Made by a program: the position numbers and the translations under genes
From: Rugamonas apoptosis
GTDB lineage: Bacteria; Pseudomonadota; Gammaproteobacteria; Burkholderiales; Burkholderiaceae_D
Direction: 5' to 3'
DNA: 64,000 nucleotides
NCBI RefSeq assembly: GCF_014042355.1
Contig: NZ_JACEZU010000014.1
Coordinates: 140,243-204,242 of the forward strand
Notes under the pieces: model-generated
Told to the model about the DNA's origin: nothing
Database searches by the model: none
What the model saw: only the letters and a program-made list of their open reading frames with translations
Shown here: in pieces, positions 62,071 to 64,000 of the stretch
How positions within the stretch are numbered: position 1 is the first letter of the stretch
Layout: each line of letters opens with the position of its first letter

Positions 62071-63426
62071 TTATTTGGCCAGCTGGTAGGGCACTTCAAT
62101 GGTGGCGATCACGCCGGTGGGACTGTTGGCCGCGATCAGCAGTTGCGCCTGGTCGCCATGTAGCAGTTTCAGCCGTTCGCGGATGGTCATCAGTCCCAGG
62201 CCTGTGCCGTCGCTGGGCACGGCGCCAAAGCCGAGGCCATCATCGGTGACGATCACGCGCAGTTTATTGTGCGCCACTTCCGCCCGTACTTTCAGTGTCC
62301 CACCTTCGGGCTTGGCTTCCAGGCCGTGCTTGATGGCATTTTCCACCATCGATTGCAGCATCATGGGTGGGAAGGCGGCCGTGCGCAAACCGTCCGGAAT
62401 GTCGAAGTCCACCGTCAGGCGCTCCTCCATCCGCATTTTCAGCAGGTTCAGGTAGGCCAGTACCATGTCCGCCTCGCGGCCCAGGTTGGTGATCAGGGTG
62501 TTGTCGCGCATTTGCGGCAGCACGGCGCGCAAGTATTTGATCAGGCTACGCTGCATGGCCGAGGCGCGCGGCGGGTTGGTTTCAATCAGGTGTTCGACCG
62601 AGGCCAGGGTATTGAACAGGAAGTGCGGCTCGACCTGGGCTTGCATCATCTGCATCTTCGCTTCGCTGAGCTGGCGCTGCATGGATTCGCGCTCGGCGGC
62701 CGCGTTGGCTGTCATGGTCTGCGCTTCAGCCCGTTTTTTGCCGCCCATCAGGGCCTTGGTGCCAAACAGCGCCAGGACCAGCAGCGAGACGAAACTCTTG
62801 AACCAGGTGGAGGCCTGGCGGTGGTAGCGGGTCACTTTCTGCTCGGCCGCGTCGTCCACCGCCTCTTCGATCGCGTTGGATAATTCCTCGCCGATCTGGG
62901 GCGGCAGGTCGATGTGGACTTCTTCGCCGGGCTGGCCGGGCAGGGCAGGTGTGGCGGGCGCGGCCGGTTTGGCGCGCTTGGCCGGTTTGGCGGGCAACTC
63001 GGGTGGCGCTGGCGGTTCAGCCGGTTCCGCCGCTTGCGGTGGTTCGGCGGGTTCCGGCGGAACGGGCGCATCGTGGTCGCCCGAGGTGCTCTTGTCCGAG
63101 CCGGATGCCGATGCGCTGGCGCTGGCCCCATCCTTGCGCAATTTGCCACGCGGATTGAAGTGAATGCCACTGTCATCGATCAGGATATTGGTCTCGCCGT
63201 TCTTGCGGTTGGGGCGCTTGGGGGTGTTGACGACCACTTCCTCGTCCGGGCTGGAGGAGAACAGTTCCTCCTGGAGGATGGAACCGGCGATCAGCATCAA
63301 CGCTGCGAACATCAGGAACTTCCACCATGACAACTGGGTTACCCAGGTCGCGGTCGCATCGAAGCTGCGGTGCAGCCAGGCAGCGACGCTTTTCAGGATT
63401 TCTTGAATTTTCGGCAAGGGCAGCAT
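62071..63426 (-). CDS. LytS-type histidine kinase with Pro/Ala-rich sensor region
   Basis: A 451-residue kinase. The N-terminus is short, followed by a transmembrane helix (about 33-50, WWKFLMFAALMLIAGS). Then comes an extracytoplasmic region rich in Pro, Ala and Glu (about 52-200, with repeated PAEPPQAAEP-like stretches), a second transmembrane helix (about 208-228, SLLVLALFGTKAL), and a cytoplasmic kinase core with EPHFLFNTLASVEHL (phospho-His) and a HATPase domain (GLGFG; GLGLMTIRERL). Low-complexity sensor regions are unusual in this class. It is followed by a LytTR regulator on the same strand. Confidence 0.9.
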   Translation of the reverse strand: MLPLPKIQEILKSVAAWLHRSFDATATWVTQLSWWKFLMFAALMLIAGSILQEELFSSSPDEEVVVNTPKRPNRKNGETNILIDDSGIHFNPRGKLRKDGASASASASGSDKSTSGDHDAPVPPEPAEPPQAAEPAEPPAPPELPAKPAKRAKPAAPATPALPGQPGEEVHIDLPPQIGEELSNAIEEAVDDAAEQKVTRYHRQASTWFKSFVSLLVLALFGTKALMGGKKRAEAQTMTANAAAERESMQRQLSEAKMQMMQAQVEPHFLFNTLASVEHLIETNPPRASAMQRSLIKYLRAVLPQMRDNTLITNLGREADMVLAYLNLLKMRMEERLTVDFDIPDGLRTAAFPPMMLQSMVENAIKHGLEAKPEGGTLKVRAEVAHNKLRVIVTDDGLGFGAVPSDGTGLGLMTIRERLKLLHGDQAQLLIAANSPTGVIATIEVPYQLAK

Positions 63427-63573
63427 GTAAGACTTTCAGAAAGCAGGTGGTCAAGCATGGAGCAAGTGTAGCGAAAGCCTATCTTCTGATGCTATGCAAT
63501 TGCGACAGCCTGCAGGAAATGGGGAGTGAAACGAAGCCGTGGGGGACTTTCCGCAGGGAAGGCGAAAAAGGCC

Positions 63574-63603
63574 TTGCCAAGTTGGCGGCAGCTTTGCTAT
63601 AGT
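63574..63603 (+). promoter_or_regulatory. Probable rRNA operon promoter
   Basis: TTGCCA, 18-base spacer, TATAGT, then a GC-rich discriminator (TCGCCTCCCCG), which is the arrangement of stringently controlled stable-RNA promoters. It is 380 bases before the 16S gene. The spacer 63427-63573 carries no gene I can identify. Confidence 0.65.
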
Positions 63604-63773
63604 TCGCCTCCCCGCTGAAACGCACGCAAATTAACGCTGTAGCGAAGTAAGTCGAGGCGCTGATAAAACAGTGTAGTAGTTGACGAAATAAGCGAAGTGC
63701 TTCATACTCTTCTTTCTCTGCAGATGACAAACAAAACGCTTTGTCGAATAACGCAGAGGATAGTACCGAATAA

Positions 63774-63816
63774 GTTCTTTAAAAATTCACAGTCGATAAG
63801 TGTGGACGTTTGATGG
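63774..63816 (+). promoter_or_regulatory. boxA-like antitermination element in the rRNA leader
   Basis: GTTCTTTAAAAATT followed by ACAGTCGATAAGTGTGGAC resembles the boxA/boxC arrangement of rRNA leaders, where NusB/S10 and Nus factors load to prevent premature termination. Confidence 0.7.
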
Positions 63817-63983
63817 AAGTGCACACGAAGCCAGTCTTCGTGATACTTAAAATATCAAATGTTCACAAGAAGTAATGAAATAGGATACTCGCAAGAGTAG
63901 CCTGTCAGTATTTTGAGTGAGCGAATTCGGACCAATGGGACGAATTCGGCGGCAGAAATGTCGTCGACAAACAAACAGAGATT

Positions 63984-64000
63984 AAACTGAAGAGTTTGAT
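63984..64000 (+). rRNA. 16S ribosomal RNA, first 17 bases
   Basis: AAACTGAAGAGTTTGAT is the conserved 5' end of 16S rRNA (E. coli AAATTGAAGAGTTTGAT). The gene continues past the window end. The mature start at 63984 is by alignment from memory to the E. coli 5' end. Confidence 0.9.

Noticed and set aside
63604..63983. tRNA or protein gene in the rRNA leader
   Set aside because: No cloverleaf and no supported reading frame. The region is a promoter, leader and boxA element ahead of 16S rRNA.

Overview
The window is chromosomal DNA from a GC-rich betaproteobacterium, most likely Oxalobacteraceae (Janthinobacterium/Duganella/Massilia type). This placement is inferred from a PEP-CTERM surface protein, the AcnD/PrpF form of the methylcitrate cycle, a CysI-DUF934-CysH-CysDN sulfate operon, and the style of the rRNA leader; no sequence search was run. 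Gene density is high. I see no tRNA gene, insertion sequence, prophage, CRISPR array or defence island.

Left part (1-13.5 kb): the end of a pseudopilin (type II secretion-like) cluster, a PEP-CTERM protein, murJ, rpsT, a small secreted Ala/Ser/Lys-rich protein, an RluE-type pseudouridine synthase, icd, a cold-shock protein, clpS-clpA, a hydrolase-LytS-LytTR operon and a DUF6328 membrane protein.

Middle (13.5-38.6 kb) is catabolic. The sigma-54 activator gene prpR faces prpB-prpC-acnD-prpF (2-methylcitrate cycle for propionyl-CoA). A DUF485/ActP acetate uptake pair follows. Next comes a complete myo-inositol island: on the minus strand an RpiR-type regulator and two Gfo/Idh/MocA dehydrogenases; on the plus strand a periplasmic binding protein, permease, ATPase, an iolC-DUF2090 fusion, iolD, iolE, iolB, iolA and a LamB-like outer-membrane porin. 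Together they would carry inositol across the outer and inner membranes and convert it to acetyl-CoA and dihydroxyacetone phosphate.

Right part (38.6-64 kb): a 1217-residue multi-PAS GGDEF-EAL protein behind an unusual leader, xthA, a long AT-rich spacer before an unrecognised gene, a DUF1653 gene, creA, a lipoprotein gene, pepA, lptF-lptG-cbiX, a glutamine cyclotransferase gene, the sulfate assimilation operon (cysI, DUF934, cysH, cysD, cysN, SUMT) divergent from cysB, a methyltransferase gene, a general porin gene, a three-gene signalling cluster (PAS/HisKA_3 kinase, LytTR regulator, LytS-type kinase), and finally the promoter, leader and first 17 bases of a 16S rRNA gene.

No gene looks like a wholly new defence or mobile system. 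The most unusual signals are non-coding: a perfect 37-bp-arm hairpin after actP, paired hairpins before the GGDEF-EAL gene, palindromes in the rpsT leader, a terminator directly in front of prpF, and well-formed operator-like repeats upstream of prp, iol, cys and icd. Among proteins, the least explained are the product of the gene at 43675 and the Pro/Ala/Glu-rich sensor region of the kinase at 62071.
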